Shown: positions 37,881 through 47,184, numbered from the stretch's first letter. The stretch is DNA of 64,000 nt from Promethearchaeota archaeon (GCA_016839555.1 JAEOUA010000003.1:434001-498000); one strand, 5' to 3'. Notes: generated by a model not told the origin, from the letters alone. Numbers and translations are program-made.

Positions 37881-38702
37881 ATGTTGAAAATTTTTATATA
37901 TGATCAAATAAAAGATACTTGGATTGAAGAAACTCAAATCCTCTTATTCCACGATTTAGCTGCGATATTTGACGAGGATTCTAAACAAATATTTGTATGG
38001 CAAGGTAATAACATAAAAAAATCGAAAATAAAGAACGGTTTGGAGTGTTTAGAGGATTTACTTTCAAAAACAAGTAATTACAATTGGAAAATCATTACAA
38101 AAGAAAATAATTTTCCCGATATAATTCATCAAACAATAGATTCAATGCTTAAAGCCACTAAAGAGCGAAAGCAAGAAGAAAAACTAAAATATAATCATTT
38201 CCTTACTATTAGGCTTTCTTTTATACTTTTAATTGGAATTTTAGTATTTATCGTTCTATCTTGTATTAATTTAATAATTCCTTTATTTAGTTCAGTTATT
38301 AATAAAGCGTATCAAATTTCAGCTTCTAAGTACAATTTATGGTTGAATCTTTATCAAATTTTTACGATATTTACATTAATTTTTTTAGCATGCAATTTTA
38401 TTATTAGCATCTATGAGCAAGAAATCGAAATGTTTATTTTTTCTCTAATTGGGATTATTATTGATATTGGAATATTACTTTACTTAAGGCAAGGAATTTT
38501 TTTATTTATCCATCAACCAGGCTCTACTTATTCCCTTTATTTGATTTCAATTGATGATCTTACAACTTTTATATTATTAAACTTGTCTTCAATTTTAATT
38601 ATTTTGTGTTCTACTTTCTATAAACTTTATAAATTTGCTTTAACATATTGGAAATATATCTTAATTTCAAGTAGAAATGATATAAATCTTGGAAGCCGCT
38701 AG
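37881..38702 (+). CDS. Membrane protein with probable N-terminal gelsolin-like domain
   Basis: 273 residues. Residues about 18-88 look like a gelsolin repeat: LLFHDLAAIFDEDSKQIFVW corresponds to the central strand pair, Trp40-Gln-Gly matches the usual VW-x-G, and a helix with Leu-Glu positions follows (KSKIKNGLECLEDLL), then a strand and an ENNFPDII turn like the typical E-G-x-E-x-x-x-F. Four to five membrane helices follow (about 108-130, 152-178, 183-203, 205-222, 226-248). Gelsolin-domain proteins that act on actin are known in Asgard archaea, and this genome has a lokiactin. A membrane-anchored version would tie filaments to the membrane. The domain call is by eye. The gene overlaps the RIO2 gene by 14 bases. 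Confidence 0.55.
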   Translation: MLKIFIYDQIKDTWIEETQILLFHDLAAIFDEDSKQIFVWQGNNIKKSKIKNGLECLEDLLSKTSNYNWKIITKENNFPDIIHQTIDSMLKATKERKQEEKLKYNHFLTIRLSFILLIGILVFIVLSCINLIIPLFSSVINKAYQISASKYNLWLNLYQIFTIFTLIFLACNFIISIYEQEIEMFIFSLIGIIIDIGILLYLRQGIFLFIHQPGSTYSLYLISIDDLTTFILLNLSSILIILCSTFYKLYKFALTYWKYILISSRNDINLGSR

Positions 38703-39567
38703 ACTCTTAAAAAACCTTGAAAAAGAAGATCTCAGAATTTTAATGGCAATTGAAATTGGGATGAAAAGATCTGATTATGTAGCGATAGAAAACGTGCGTT
38801 TTTATTCACGATATCCAATGGAAGAGACTTTATATCGGCTTAAAAAAGTGCATAAATACGGATTAACGATTAGAAATTCTGCCGAATATCAAATTTCTTA
38901 TAAATTAAATTCTATTGGATATGATGTATTAGCACTCCACGCTCTAGTAGAGAAAAACGTAATTAGTCAATTAGGGCCAGCAATCGGGAAAGGAAAAGAA
39001 TCTGACGTTTATAGTTGTATGGATAATGAGGAGAATATCTATGCGTTAAAGATTTATCGGATGGGACGCACTTCCTTTAAAAATATTAAAAAATATAGAA
39101 GTCTTATTGGAAATCGAAGTCATTTATCTTGGCTTTATGTTAATCGCCTTGCCGCAAAAAAAGAATATAAAGCCTTAAAAAAGATATATCAACTTGATTT
39201 AAACATTCCAAAACCAATTGGATATAACAGACATATAATTGTTATGGAATATCTACGAGGAAAAGAATTGGCATATTATAAAGATATTAATATTCCTCAA
39301 TATATTTTTAATGAGATTATTGATCAAATGAAATTGGTCTATCAAAAAGTGGGATTAATACATGGTGATTTAGGAGAATGGAATGTGATATGTGATGAAT
39401 CTGGGAATATTTTAATTATAGATTGGTTGCAATCTGTTTCTGCAGATCATCCTAATGCTAAGATGCTTTTAAAAAGAGATATTCGAAATATCTGTTCTTA
39501 TTTTCGAAAAAAATATAGAATTGAGTGTAATACTAAAAAAATTTTGAAAGAATTTTTAGAAGAATAG
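38689..39567 (+). CDS. rio2: RIO2-type atypical serine kinase
   Basis: 292 residues. An N-terminal winged-helix domain (about 1-85; LEKEDLRILMAIEIGMK) identifies it as RIO2 rather than RIO1. The kinase starts with the flexible P-loop IGKGKESDVY, the catalytic lysine in YALKIYRMGRTSF (a RIO2 signature), the hinge IVMEYLRGKEL, the catalytic loop LIHGDLGEWNV and the metal-binding LIIDWLQSVS. RIO2 acts in small-subunit ribosome maturation in archaea and eukaryotes. I read the TTG at 38689 as start, inside the preceding gene; the next ATG (residue 15) would cut into the winged helix. The overlap suggests co-translation with the gelsolin-like protein. Confidence 0.93.
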   Translation: MEAARLLKNLEKEDLRILMAIEIGMKRSDYVAIENVRFYSRYPMEETLYRLKKVHKYGLTIRNSAEYQISYKLNSIGYDVLALHALVEKNVISQLGPAIGKGKESDVYSCMDNEENIYALKIYRMGRTSFKNIKKYRSLIGNRSHLSWLYVNRLAAKKEYKALKKIYQLDLNIPKPIGYNRHIIVMEYLRGKELAYYKDINIPQYIFNEIIDQMKLVYQKVGLIHGDLGEWNVICDESGNILIIDWLQSVSADHPNAKMLLKRDIRNICSYFRKKYRIECNTKKILKEFLEE

Positions 39568-39575
39568 AATATTTA

Positions 39576-40190
39576 TTATTTTATTAGATGTGCCTTAATA
39601 ATAAGATCCTCAAGTGTTTTTTCTTTATCTTCAATAAGCTCTACTCCTTGAAAGTACTTTTTCATATTCTTTAGAAAATTAATCTTATCTAACTTTTTTT
39701 TAAGTATAGATATGATAAAGGAGGCATGATTTCTTGCAACTCTTATGGTTTCATTTAAACCTTTTGTGAGATCTGGTAAATTTTGATAAGAAGTAACAGA
39801 TATTGCTATATTAAAAATATTAGATCTGAAGGGAAGATTTTCCAAATCAGCCATAATTAGATGAATATTCTGAAATATTTTAGAATTTTGATTTAGTAGC
39901 TTTTCTTTAAATTTTTCAATCATTTTTAAGGAAATATCTATTCCCACAAAAGAAAAAAAAGAGTAAGAAATTGTTTCCTTTTTGTTTTTTAATACATACT
40001 CAAAAAATAACCCAGTACCACATCCCGCGTCTAAAATAATTTTATTAGCTAATATCAAATCTTTTAATATTAAAGCAAATTTCTCATATTGTATTTTTTT
40101 ATATCTTTTATCATAAATATGGGACGAAGAATCATAGCTCTCCATAATCCTCTTTTTTTTAATAGGTGGAGAATTCTTCTTATTATTCAT
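39576..40190 (-). CDS. Class I SAM-dependent methyltransferase
   Basis: 204 residues. Motif I is ILDAGCGTG at 52-60, motif II FVGIDIS, and a later strand IFNIAISVTSYQNLPD. This is the ubiquinone/menaquinone-methyltransferase-like (Methyltransf_11/25) fold. Substrate unknown. A basic N-terminal tail (KKNSPPIKKKR) may be unstructured. It is convergent with the RIO2 gene, 8 bases apart. Confidence 0.85.
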   Translation of the reverse strand: MNNKKNSPPIKKKRIMESYDSSSHIYDKRYKKIQYEKFALILKDLILANKIILDAGCGTGLFFEYVLKNKKETISYSFFSFVGIDISLKMIEKFKEKLLNQNSKIFQNIHLIMADLENLPFRSNIFNIAISVTSYQNLPDLTKGLNETIRVARNHASFIISILKKKLDKINFLKNMKKYFQGVELIEDKEKTLEDLIIKAHLIK

Positions 40191-40308
40191 AATTTTAACC
40201 CATAAGTTTTAATTTCAGTAATTTTTACTTTTTGTAAATAGATTAAATTAAAATTTTACATTAAATTATTTCTATTTACTAATTAAATATTGAAGGTTAA
40301 TTTAATAT

Positions 40309-40557
40309 ATGTCGAATATAAAATCTAAGAATCCCTTGACGATTCTTCAAGATGCGCAAAATTCTGAAATTCTCTTACGATTAAAGGATGGGACTGAATA
40401 TAGGGGTTTACTAAAAGAAATTGATGCTTATATGAATATGATTCTTGAGGAAGCTACAGAAATTCTTGATGGAAGCCCTGTTGCTAAATATAGCGAAATC
40501 TTTATTAGAGGTAATAATCTCTTATTCATTAAGCCTGATGCATCAGAAATTTTATAA
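40309..40557 (+). CDS. LSm / Sm-like archaeal protein
   Basis: 82 residues. Sm1 motif: SEILLRLKDGTEYRGLLKEIDAYMNMIL. Sm2 motif: EIFIRGNNLLFIKP, with the conserved RGNN. These proteins form heptameric rings that bind U-rich RNA and act in RNA processing. It is divergent from the methyltransferase, with its own promoter region. Confidence 0.94.
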   Translation: MSNIKSKNPLTILQDAQNSEILLRLKDGTEYRGLLKEIDAYMNMILEEATEILDGSPVAKYSEIFIRGNNLLFIKPDASEIL

Positions 40558-40663
40558 TTTAATTCAATCAGAATTATTGTTATTTCGTCTTTGTTGTTCC
40601 ACTATTTAGAGATATTCAAATAATTCTTAAATCCACAGATAATTTTATTTAGATTTCTTATTT

Positions 40664-41092
40664 ATGGCACAAAATAAATACAGCATAGTAGGATATGGAA
40701 CTTTTATCACGCGCGGATACTGGAAAAATAAATCTAATGTAAAAATATGTAAAGTTACTGGTTTTAGAAGAATATTACCGAAAGGGAATTGGTTTCCTTT
40801 CGTCCTCCCAGATGAAAATTCCTCTTTTTGGGCATTGAAATTTGATGTGAATGAGGAAGAATTAAACCAATTAGATTATTATGAGGGGGTAGCTGCGGGT
40901 TTATATAAAAGAATTAAAATTGATATTCAATTGAAAAATGGAATTAAAAAAGAAGCCTTTATTTATGTTCCTACTCAAAAAACGATTCAGCAACAAAATC
41001 TTTTATTGGAGATGGATAAAATAGATAAATGGAAAGAAGAAATAAGGAAAGATTCAAATTTACTTCGAAAATTTCCTGAACTTTTATATTAA
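40664..41092 (+). CDS. Gamma-glutamylcyclotransferase-like (GGCT/AIG2) protein
   Basis: 142 residues. The family motif YGTF (Tyr11-Phe14, usually YGSN/YGTL) and a following conserved Gly-Phe strand lead to the proposed catalytic Glu74 in LDYYEGVAAGLYKR. The GGCT fold usually removes 5-oxoproline from gamma-glutamyl amines, but many AIG2-type proteins are uncharacterised. It is 27 bases from the convergent phosphatase gene. Confidence 0.85.
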   Translation: MAQNKYSIVGYGTFITRGYWKNKSNVKICKVTGFRRILPKGNWFPFVLPDENSSFWALKFDVNEEELNQLDYYEGVAAGLYKRIKIDIQLKNGIKKEAFIYVPTQKTIQQQNLLLEMDKIDKWKEEIRKDSNLLRKFPELLY

Positions 41093-41119
41093 AAAGAACT
41101 GTTTTTACCTTGGAATTTT

Positions 41120-42016
41120 TCACCCAATAAGTTCTCCAGAAACAGTTTTATTTTTAATAACTGCATATGAAGCGGGATTTGGATAATAATCCCCTCTATA
41201 ATTTTCTGAAGAGAAGATAGATAAAAGCTTATGATCAAAAAACCATCGATATCCTTCGGGAAAGACCTCATGGGCGCGTATACAATATTTTAAATTATAC
41301 TTTTCCATAAATTCATTAAACACTTCGTACCCGTAATATTTGATACCTGGGCCTCTAAAATTATCCATAAACCCGGTTAATCCTTCCTTTGGGTCATTCC
41401 ACATTATTTGAAATATTGCATATTCCACGGATTCTGGAATCGTCTCATCTAATTGTTTTTTATCCAAAGTCTTAAATTCGTTTAAAATTTCAAAATTTTC
41501 TGGGATACCCCCATGAAGGCATAAGATGGAATCATTAACAACTATACAAATCGGAAGCTTATTATAAAGAGAAATTATTTCATCAAATTGGCTATATTGA
41601 TTAAATTCCATCATATAAACATCATAAAAGCCATAATATTTATTCATCTCTAATGTTTCGTGATTCCCTTTTAAGATAAAATACTTATTAGGATATAGAA
41701 TTTTAAGCGATAATACAATAATGAGGCATTCTAACTGAAATTGACCTCGGTCCACAATATCTCCTAAAAATATTACATACTTAGGATCTTTCTTTTTGAT
41801 TAAATCATATATTTTTATTAATGATTCCAAATTTCCATGAATGTCGCCGATAACAAAGATTTCTTCGTCCTTATCTGCATTTAACTCTATCAAAAGTTTT
41901 TCCTCTTCGAAGATCTCTTGAGCTTGTGTAATTATATCAGATACCTCACTGAAATCTAAATTCGAAATTTTCTTAGGTTTATTTATTAAAGATTTTAAAA
42001 TGGAATCATTAATCAT
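41120..42016 (-). CDS. PPP-family (PP1/PP2A-like) serine/threonine protein phosphatase
   Basis: 298 residues. The three PPP metal motifs are GDIHG (Asp58, His60), GDIVDRG (Asp86, Arg90) and GNHE (Asn118, His119), with LHGGIPE and IRAHE later. Beyond the core it follows eukaryotic PP1/PP2A closely: YGFYD, KLPICIVV, IMWNDP, NFRGPGIKYYG, and LLSIFSSENYRG in place of the eukaryotic TIFSAPNYC. Eukaryote-like PPP enzymes are patchily found in archaea. It would dephosphorylate Ser/Thr on proteins, opposing kinases such as RIO. The gene stands alone. Confidence 0.92.
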   Translation of the reverse strand: MINDSILKSLINKPKKISNLDFSEVSDIITQAQEIFEEEKLLIELNADKDEEIFVIGDIHGNLESLIKIYDLIKKKDPKYVIFLGDIVDRGQFQLECLIIVLSLKILYPNKYFILKGNHETLEMNKYYGFYDVYMMEFNQYSQFDEIISLYNKLPICIVVNDSILCLHGGIPENFEILNEFKTLDKKQLDETIPESVEYAIFQIMWNDPKEGLTGFMDNFRGPGIKYYGYEVFNEFMEKYNLKYCIRAHEVFPEGYRWFFDHKLLSIFSSENYRGDYYPNPASYAVIKNKTVSGELIG

Positions 42017-42143
42017 ATTCTATTCTTTTTAATTTTTATATACACATATTAATTTATTTAATAGTGATTTATTTTTCTTATCTATTTCAGATTAGAAATA
42101 AAGCATTATATTAAAGTAAATTTACAATAAGAATTATAATTTT

Positions 42144-42148
42144 AGGAG
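42144..42148 (+). promoter_or_regulatory. Shine-Dalgarno site that decides the methyltransferase start
   Basis: AGGAG, 6 bases before ATT at 42155. An in-frame TAG at 42143-42145 overlaps it, so the coding region cannot extend further upstream. Confidence 0.55.
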
Positions 42149-42154
42149 ATCAAA

Positions 42155-44224
42155 ATTAAACCAAAGAAAATTATAACTCAATTAAAATCTTACATTGAAC
42201 ATTTCGAATATAATAAGGTCAAAAATTCTTATAAAGGACAAGAATTTGGAATAACTTACACTCCAGACAAGATAGTTAATTATATGGTGAGAGATACATT
42301 CTCATTTTATTTCAGCAGCTTACTACAATCGAAAGAATTAGGGGAAATAATTTTTAATATTGATAAAATCGATACATTATTCTTAAAACATCCATATTTA
42401 GAACCATTTCTGAAAAAACATTTAGAAAATATATATATATTAGATCCGTGCTGTGGTTCGGGGAGGTTTTTGGTTGGTATTGCTGAATTTCTATTTGATT
42501 TATATAAAAAATTAAATATTAACTCTAATAATTATGAAATAAAAAAGAGGATCATTGAAAAAAATATTTATGGAATAGAGAGAGAAAAACAAGCATGTAT
42601 AGTCTCAAAATTAAAGTTATATCTCTGGCTTATATCTGGAAAGGAAAATTCTATTTTTTTAAATAAAGAATCATCAAATTTACAAGGATCTTTCAATCCA
42701 GATCTATTTTTAGAAAAAATAAAAGTGAAATTTAATATTATTAACAAAGAATTTCTTTTAGAATATACACCAGAGAAAAATTTTGATATTATCATTGGTA
42801 ATCCCCCCTATATTGAAAATAAGAAAATTAAAGACAGAGAATATAAAGAAAAGCTTTATAGTACATATGAGACTGCGTTTAAGCTATTTGATCTTTCGAT
42901 TTTATTCGTAGAAAAATCTCTTGCTATTTTAAGAAGAAATTATGGTTTTTTGTCTTTCATAATCACTAATAAATTTTTATCTGCTGATTTTGGGTTAAAA
43001 ATAAGAACTATGCTAATTCGTGATTCTAAAATAATGAAAATCCTCAATATTTCTTCTCTACCAATTTTTAAAAATAGATCCTCATATCCTATCATAATAT
43101 TTATAATAAATAAAAAGCCACCTGAATCACATCAAATTGAAATTAGAAAATATGACAGTATAAAGAATATATTGAACCAGATTAATGGTTATAAGGAATA
43201 TATTCCTCAGGATACATTGTTATCACTTCCTAAGCATGTTATTCCAATTAGAAAAGATATAACACTTCTTCAAAAGATTTTTAAATATTATAAGACCATG
43301 AAAGTAGCATTTAAAGATTTAAAAATCATTTATCGTCCATATTCTTTCACTAATTATACAAAATATTATGATTCCATAGTAACAGAAGCTGATAACGAAG
43401 AAAACCTTGGTTTATTAATTGGGACTGGAAATGTAGGGAAATTTCATATAAAATTTAATAAACGGATTAAAATTGCTAAAAGAAACTTAAATATATCCTA
43501 TTTTAATTTTCCATCCGATTCCGAGAAAAAAAGACAGATTAATGCAGAAAAGTTAATTTTTAGAGAAATTGCAAAAGAATTAACATGTGTGTATGACCCA
43601 GGCATCTTTACCAATATAACTGGTCTTTATTTCATACGAATTCCCTCTCTTTCCTCAGAAGAATTATTCAGCCTAATGACTATTTTGAACTCTAATTTTA
43701 TGGATATTATTTTTAAAAATTTATATGAAACACTTCATATGAGCGGAGGATATTTACGATTTAATGGAAGCTTTGTAGAGACATTGCCCATGCCCCAGAA
43801 ATTGCCTAGAACTCTATCTCAATTAGGAAAAATTTTGCAGTTTCTTACTCAATTTTATTATGATTATAATCATAATGAAGCGTTTGATAATATTAAATCG
43901 AAATGTTATTTTAAAGAAATTAAAAATTCTTTAATTTTTTTAAGATCCCTTTCCGAAGGGTTAACAAAATTACTATATTTATCTGGAATTAATAATCAAT
44001 ATCAAAGTGATTTTCATGAATTATATCAATTGTTTAACTCTAAAGATCTATATAATTTTAAAGAGTATAAGTATACTTTTCCTTATTTTAATTTTTCTAA
44101 ATTTAGACTGTTTTCTGAAAATGAAATTATTTCAAATTTAAAAAATATAGACTTGATTATGAATAAGTTTAAAAAAGATAAAGTCTTGCTACAACAAATA
44201 GATGAAATTTTGATAAAGATATAA
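42155..44224 (+). CDS. Type IIG/Eco57I-like N6-adenine DNA methyltransferase, probable ATT start
   Basis: About 689 residues. Motif I is DPCCGSGRFL (about 97-106) and motif IV is NPPY (about 216-219), followed by a target-recognition-like C-terminal half and LHMSGGYLRFNG. The first in-frame ATG is at 42284, but the frame stays open upstream and encodes YKGQEFGITYTPDKIVNYMV, the conserved N-terminal motif X region of such enzymes (GxxYTP). An in-frame TAG at 42143-42145 limits the extension. No ATG, GTG or TTG lies in it. ATT at 42155, 6 bases after AGGAG, is the best start, giving 43 extra residues. A frameshift or point mutation that destroyed an ATG is the alternative. No nuclease domain or restriction gene is adjacent, so it may be an orphan methyltransferase. 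Confidence 0.8.
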   Translation: MKPKKIITQLKSYIEHFEYNKVKNSYKGQEFGITYTPDKIVNYMVRDTFSFYFSSLLQSKELGEIIFNIDKIDTLFLKHPYLEPFLKKHLENIYILDPCCGSGRFLVGIAEFLFDLYKKLNINSNNYEIKKRIIEKNIYGIEREKQACIVSKLKLYLWLISGKENSIFLNKESSNLQGSFNPDLFLEKIKVKFNIINKEFLLEYTPEKNFDIIIGNPPYIENKKIKDREYKEKLYSTYETAFKLFDLSILFVEKSLAILRRNYGFLSFIITNKFLSADFGLKIRTMLIRDSKIMKILNISSLPIFKNRSSYPIIIFIINKKPPESHQIEIRKYDSIKNILNQINGYKEYIPQDTLLSLPKHVIPIRKDITLLQKIFKYYKTMKVAFKDLKIIYRPYSFTNYTKYYDSIVTEADNEENLGLLIGTGNVGKFHIKFNKRIKIAKRNLNISYFNFPSDSEKKRQINAEKLIFREIAKELTCVYDPGIFTNITGLYFIRIPSLSSEELFSLMTILNSNFMDIIFKNLYETLHMSGGYLRFNGSFVETLPMPQKLPRTLSQLGKILQFLTQFYYDYNHNEAFDNIKSKCYFKEIKNSLIFLRSLSEGLTKLLYLSGINNQYQSDFHELYQLFNSKDLYNFKEYKYTFPYFNFSKFRLFSENEIISNLKNIDLIMNKFKKDKVLLQQIDEILIKI

Positions 44225-44375
44225 TTTTTGATAAATATTAGACCTCTAGCATTCCAATTGATTATAATTAACTTTAAGAGAAATTATATTTTTTTGAATT
44301 AATTATATTAATTATATATTCTTTATTATACTATATTATAAAATAAATATATAAATTAGAGCTTTTATATTTAAA

Positions 44376-45335
44376 ATGACCCTCAAAAAAAAGTATAAAA
44401 GAAGTATAATAAAATTAGGAAATTCTAAAGCAATTACATTCCCGCAAGAATGGACTAAGGGGGCAGATTTACAAGAAAAGTCGGAAATAACCCTTTACCC
44501 GCTGGATAATAACACATTAATAATTCGGTCTCTGGAAAAAGGAAAGGAAAAAAGAGTATATCGTATGGATGGAATGAAAATTCCTATAAAATTAATCCGC
44601 CAAGCGATCATATCGGCTTTTAAATTAAATGTAGATGATATTTATTTAAAGTATAATTCCCAGAAAAAGGAAGAATTATACGAGCTGCTTATAGAATTAA
44701 GAAGGGAAATAATTGGTATAGATTTTAAGGATTTACCGGAAACAAATGAATTTTATATTAATTTCCTCTTAGATGCTTCAAAAACGAATTTTTATGAAGT
44801 TATCGAAGACTTAGTGACTGTTTTTAATGCAATTATGAAAAACATTCTTGATGGCAATCATAATAAAACAAGCGATTTGTTAATAGAAGAAATAGATAGA
44901 AAATATTCTTTAGGTACAAGAATTCTTATTACAGGCCTTGCTGAATATCCAATCTCTCAATATGAATTACCCATAATTAGGTTTTTGGGGGATAGGGTTA
45001 TTCTTCTCTATATTCGAGACTTTATTAATGAGACTCTTATTAATTTTGAAAATGTAGAAACAACTATTATTAGCAAATATTCTAATCTTCTAATAAAGAT
45101 ACCAAAGTTATTAGAAAACTTGATTAAAAATTATAATAAAATCAATATTGAAACTTTATCTCAATTTCAAGAATATTTATTCACGCTGGAAGAGGAATTA
45201 AATAAAATAGAGGATGTCTCAGATCAAAAGACTTGCAATGTTAGGAATGTTATAAAATATTATCTTAGAGGTTTCCAAGTATTTTTAGATATAGCTACGA
45301 CCAGAATGATTGAGAATGAAGTTGGATTAGTTTAA
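44376..45335 (+). CDS. AbrB-PhoU type regulator
   Basis: 319 residues. The first 50 form a SpoVT/AbrB DNA-binding swapped-hairpin domain (RSIIKLGNSKAITFPQEWTK). The remainder is helical and PhoU-like (two three-helix bundles around residues 100-310). This architecture is common in archaea, where it is annotated as a phosphate uptake regulator. No pst genes are nearby, so the regulated pathway is unknown. Confidence 0.8.
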   Translation: MTLKKKYKRSIIKLGNSKAITFPQEWTKGADLQEKSEITLYPLDNNTLIIRSLEKGKEKRVYRMDGMKIPIKLIRQAIISAFKLNVDDIYLKYNSQKKEELYELLIELRREIIGIDFKDLPETNEFYINFLLDASKTNFYEVIEDLVTVFNAIMKNILDGNHNKTSDLLIEEIDRKYSLGTRILITGLAEYPISQYELPIIRFLGDRVILLYIRDFINETLINFENVETTIISKYSNLLIKIPKLLENLIKNYNKINIETLSQFQEYLFTLEEELNKIEDVSDQKTCNVRNVIKYYLRGFQVFLDIATTRMIENEVGLV

Positions 45336-45450
45336 TAGTTCCTGCTTTAATCTATTAATCAAGATTTTCTTGTAAGTTAAAAATTCATAATATGTATTCC
45401 AAGTATTTGTTAATTGATATTTTTTTAAATTATTACATATATAATTATTT

Positions 45451-46737
45451 ATGGAAAGGGAAGAGCCTTTATTATTCAAATTTTATCCAAAATTACAGAA
45501 TAAAGTACCTTGGATCCGCCTCCTAACCACAGTACCTACTCCTGTTCAAAAACTTGATGAATTAGAACGGAAATTTAATATTTCTTCTTCCGGAGGAATA
45601 TATATTAAGCGAGATGATTTAGATCATCAAATTTATGGAGGAAATAAGCTTAGAAAGTTTGAATTCATCTTTGGAAAAATATTGGCTAAAAAACGGAAAG
45701 GAGTAATGACATTTGGGGGCATTGGTACGAATCATGGATTAGCTTGTGCTATAGTAACACAAGAATTAGGATTAAAATGTGATTTATTTCTTGCTTATCA
45801 ACCTTTAACTTGGCATGTGCAGAGATCTTTACTTTTATATGATTATTTTAATGCAAATCTTCATTATGCTAAATCATATACAGCAATATTGCTAAAAGGA
45901 TTAGGTTTTCGGTTAATTCATCCTAATTATTATGTGATGCTTCCCGGAGGCTCTACATTGCTTGGGCTTGGATCATCAAATGGTACATTAGGATTTATTA
46001 ATGCAATGTTTGAATTAAAAGAACAGATCGATAAAAACCTATTTCCAGAACCAGATATTATTTTTGTAGCTTGTGGATCTGCAGGAACTGCCGCAGGGCT
46101 CATAGCGGGATGCAAATTATTAAATCTAAAAACTAAAGTTCATGCAGTTCAAGTAAGTTCAGAACCATTTGCGAGTGAATCTTCAGTTATTACAAATACC
46201 AAGAAAGCTTTAAAATATTTGCACAAGAATGATAAATCTGTGCCTTTAATTAATATAACTAAAGATGATTTTACTTTTGTAGAGGGTTATTTGGGATCTG
46301 ATTATGGAGTAAAAACTAAGCGAGGACAAAATGCCATAGATTTAGTTATGGAATTAGAAGGAAAGAAAAAAGGTTTTAAATTAGAAACAACGTATACCGG
46401 AAAAGCTATGGCTGCTTTACTTGACTATATTGATGAAAAAGAAAATAAAGGAAAAAATGTTTTATTCTGGAATACGTATAATTCCGCTGATTTAGAGAGT
46501 TATATGAAAGAAATCAATTTTGATTATAAAAAATTACCAAAGGAATTTCATAAATTTTATGAAGAAACGCAATTTCAATGCTGGCACTATAAAGATTGTC
46601 CACAAAATAGAGAATGTGATGCATATCTAAGTCATGAGTATCGTTGCTGGAAAGGTAAAAATTGCCCAGAAGATGTTCGTAAAATATGTGAAGCTTATGA
46701 AAAATTGAGTAAAATAATAGAATTAGAAGATGCTTAA
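45451..46737 (+). CDS. PLP-dependent D-cysteine desulfhydrase / ACC deaminase-like enzyme with Cys-rich tail
   Basis: 428 residues of the fold-type II PLP family. Lys66 in GGNKLRKFE is the Schiff-base lysine, and GGIGTNHGLA (Asn94, His95) matches the substrate loop. The PLP phosphate loop is ACGSAGTAAG. The family includes D-cysteine desulfhydrase and ACC deaminase; substrate not decidable. After the catalytic domain there is an unusual tail (about 372-415) with six cysteines (CWHYKDC, NREC, YRC, KNC, KIC) not found in ordinary members. It may bind zinc or a cluster. Confidence 0.82.
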   Translation: MEREEPLLFKFYPKLQNKVPWIRLLTTVPTPVQKLDELERKFNISSSGGIYIKRDDLDHQIYGGNKLRKFEFIFGKILAKKRKGVMTFGGIGTNHGLACAIVTQELGLKCDLFLAYQPLTWHVQRSLLLYDYFNANLHYAKSYTAILLKGLGFRLIHPNYYVMLPGGSTLLGLGSSNGTLGFINAMFELKEQIDKNLFPEPDIIFVACGSAGTAAGLIAGCKLLNLKTKVHAVQVSSEPFASESSVITNTKKALKYLHKNDKSVPLINITKDDFTFVEGYLGSDYGVKTKRGQNAIDLVMELEGKKKGFKLETTYTGKAMAALLDYIDEKENKGKNVLFWNTYNSADLESYMKEINFDYKKLPKEFHKFYEETQFQCWHYKDCPQNRECDAYLSHEYRCWKGKNCPEDVRKICEAYEKLSKIIELEDA

Positions 46738-46875
46738 TTTAGTTATTTTTTTAATTTTTTCTTTTAGGTTTATAAGGTATTAGAATATATTTTTTATATA
46801 GGAAAAATCTAAATTTCACAAATCATTATAATTTTATAATAATTTGAAATTTTTGTTAAAAAGGAGAAGAGGGAA

Positions 46876-47184
46876 ATGACAAAAAAGAAAAAAGAAGAAA
46901 TTGAGGAGGTTCCAGAGGGTAAAATTGATGAGGATGGGGATGAAATAATCGATCTCTATGATGAAGAGGATGATCTTGAGGAAGAGAGCGAAGAAAATAT
47001 ATATGAAATCGAAGATGAAATGTTAGCTGATACAACTGAAGAGGAAGAATTGGGTCCAACGCGAGACGAACAATTGCAAATGCTCCGTGATATTTATTGT
47101 GATCCATGCAAGGGAAGCTCAACAAAACGGAATTGTAAAGTTCGAGACGATTTTGGGTGTCCTCCTGATAAAGCAAAGAAATAA
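46876..47184 (+). CDS. Acidic small protein with C-terminal cysteine cluster
   Basis: 102 residues, not recognised. After a basic start (MTKKKKEE), residues 7-60 are mostly Glu and Asp, likely disordered. The C-terminal part has Cys75, Cys78 (CDPC), Cys87 and Cys95 (DDFGCPPDK), probably one zinc site. It has a good Shine-Dalgarno (AAGGAG at 46861-46866). It lies alone between the PLP enzyme and the hydrolase. Confidence 0.75.
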   Translation: MTKKKKEEIEEVPEGKIDEDGDEIIDLYDEEDDLEEESEENIYEIEDEMLADTTEEEELGPTRDEQLQMLRDIYCDPCKGSSTKRNCKVRDDFGCPPDKAKK

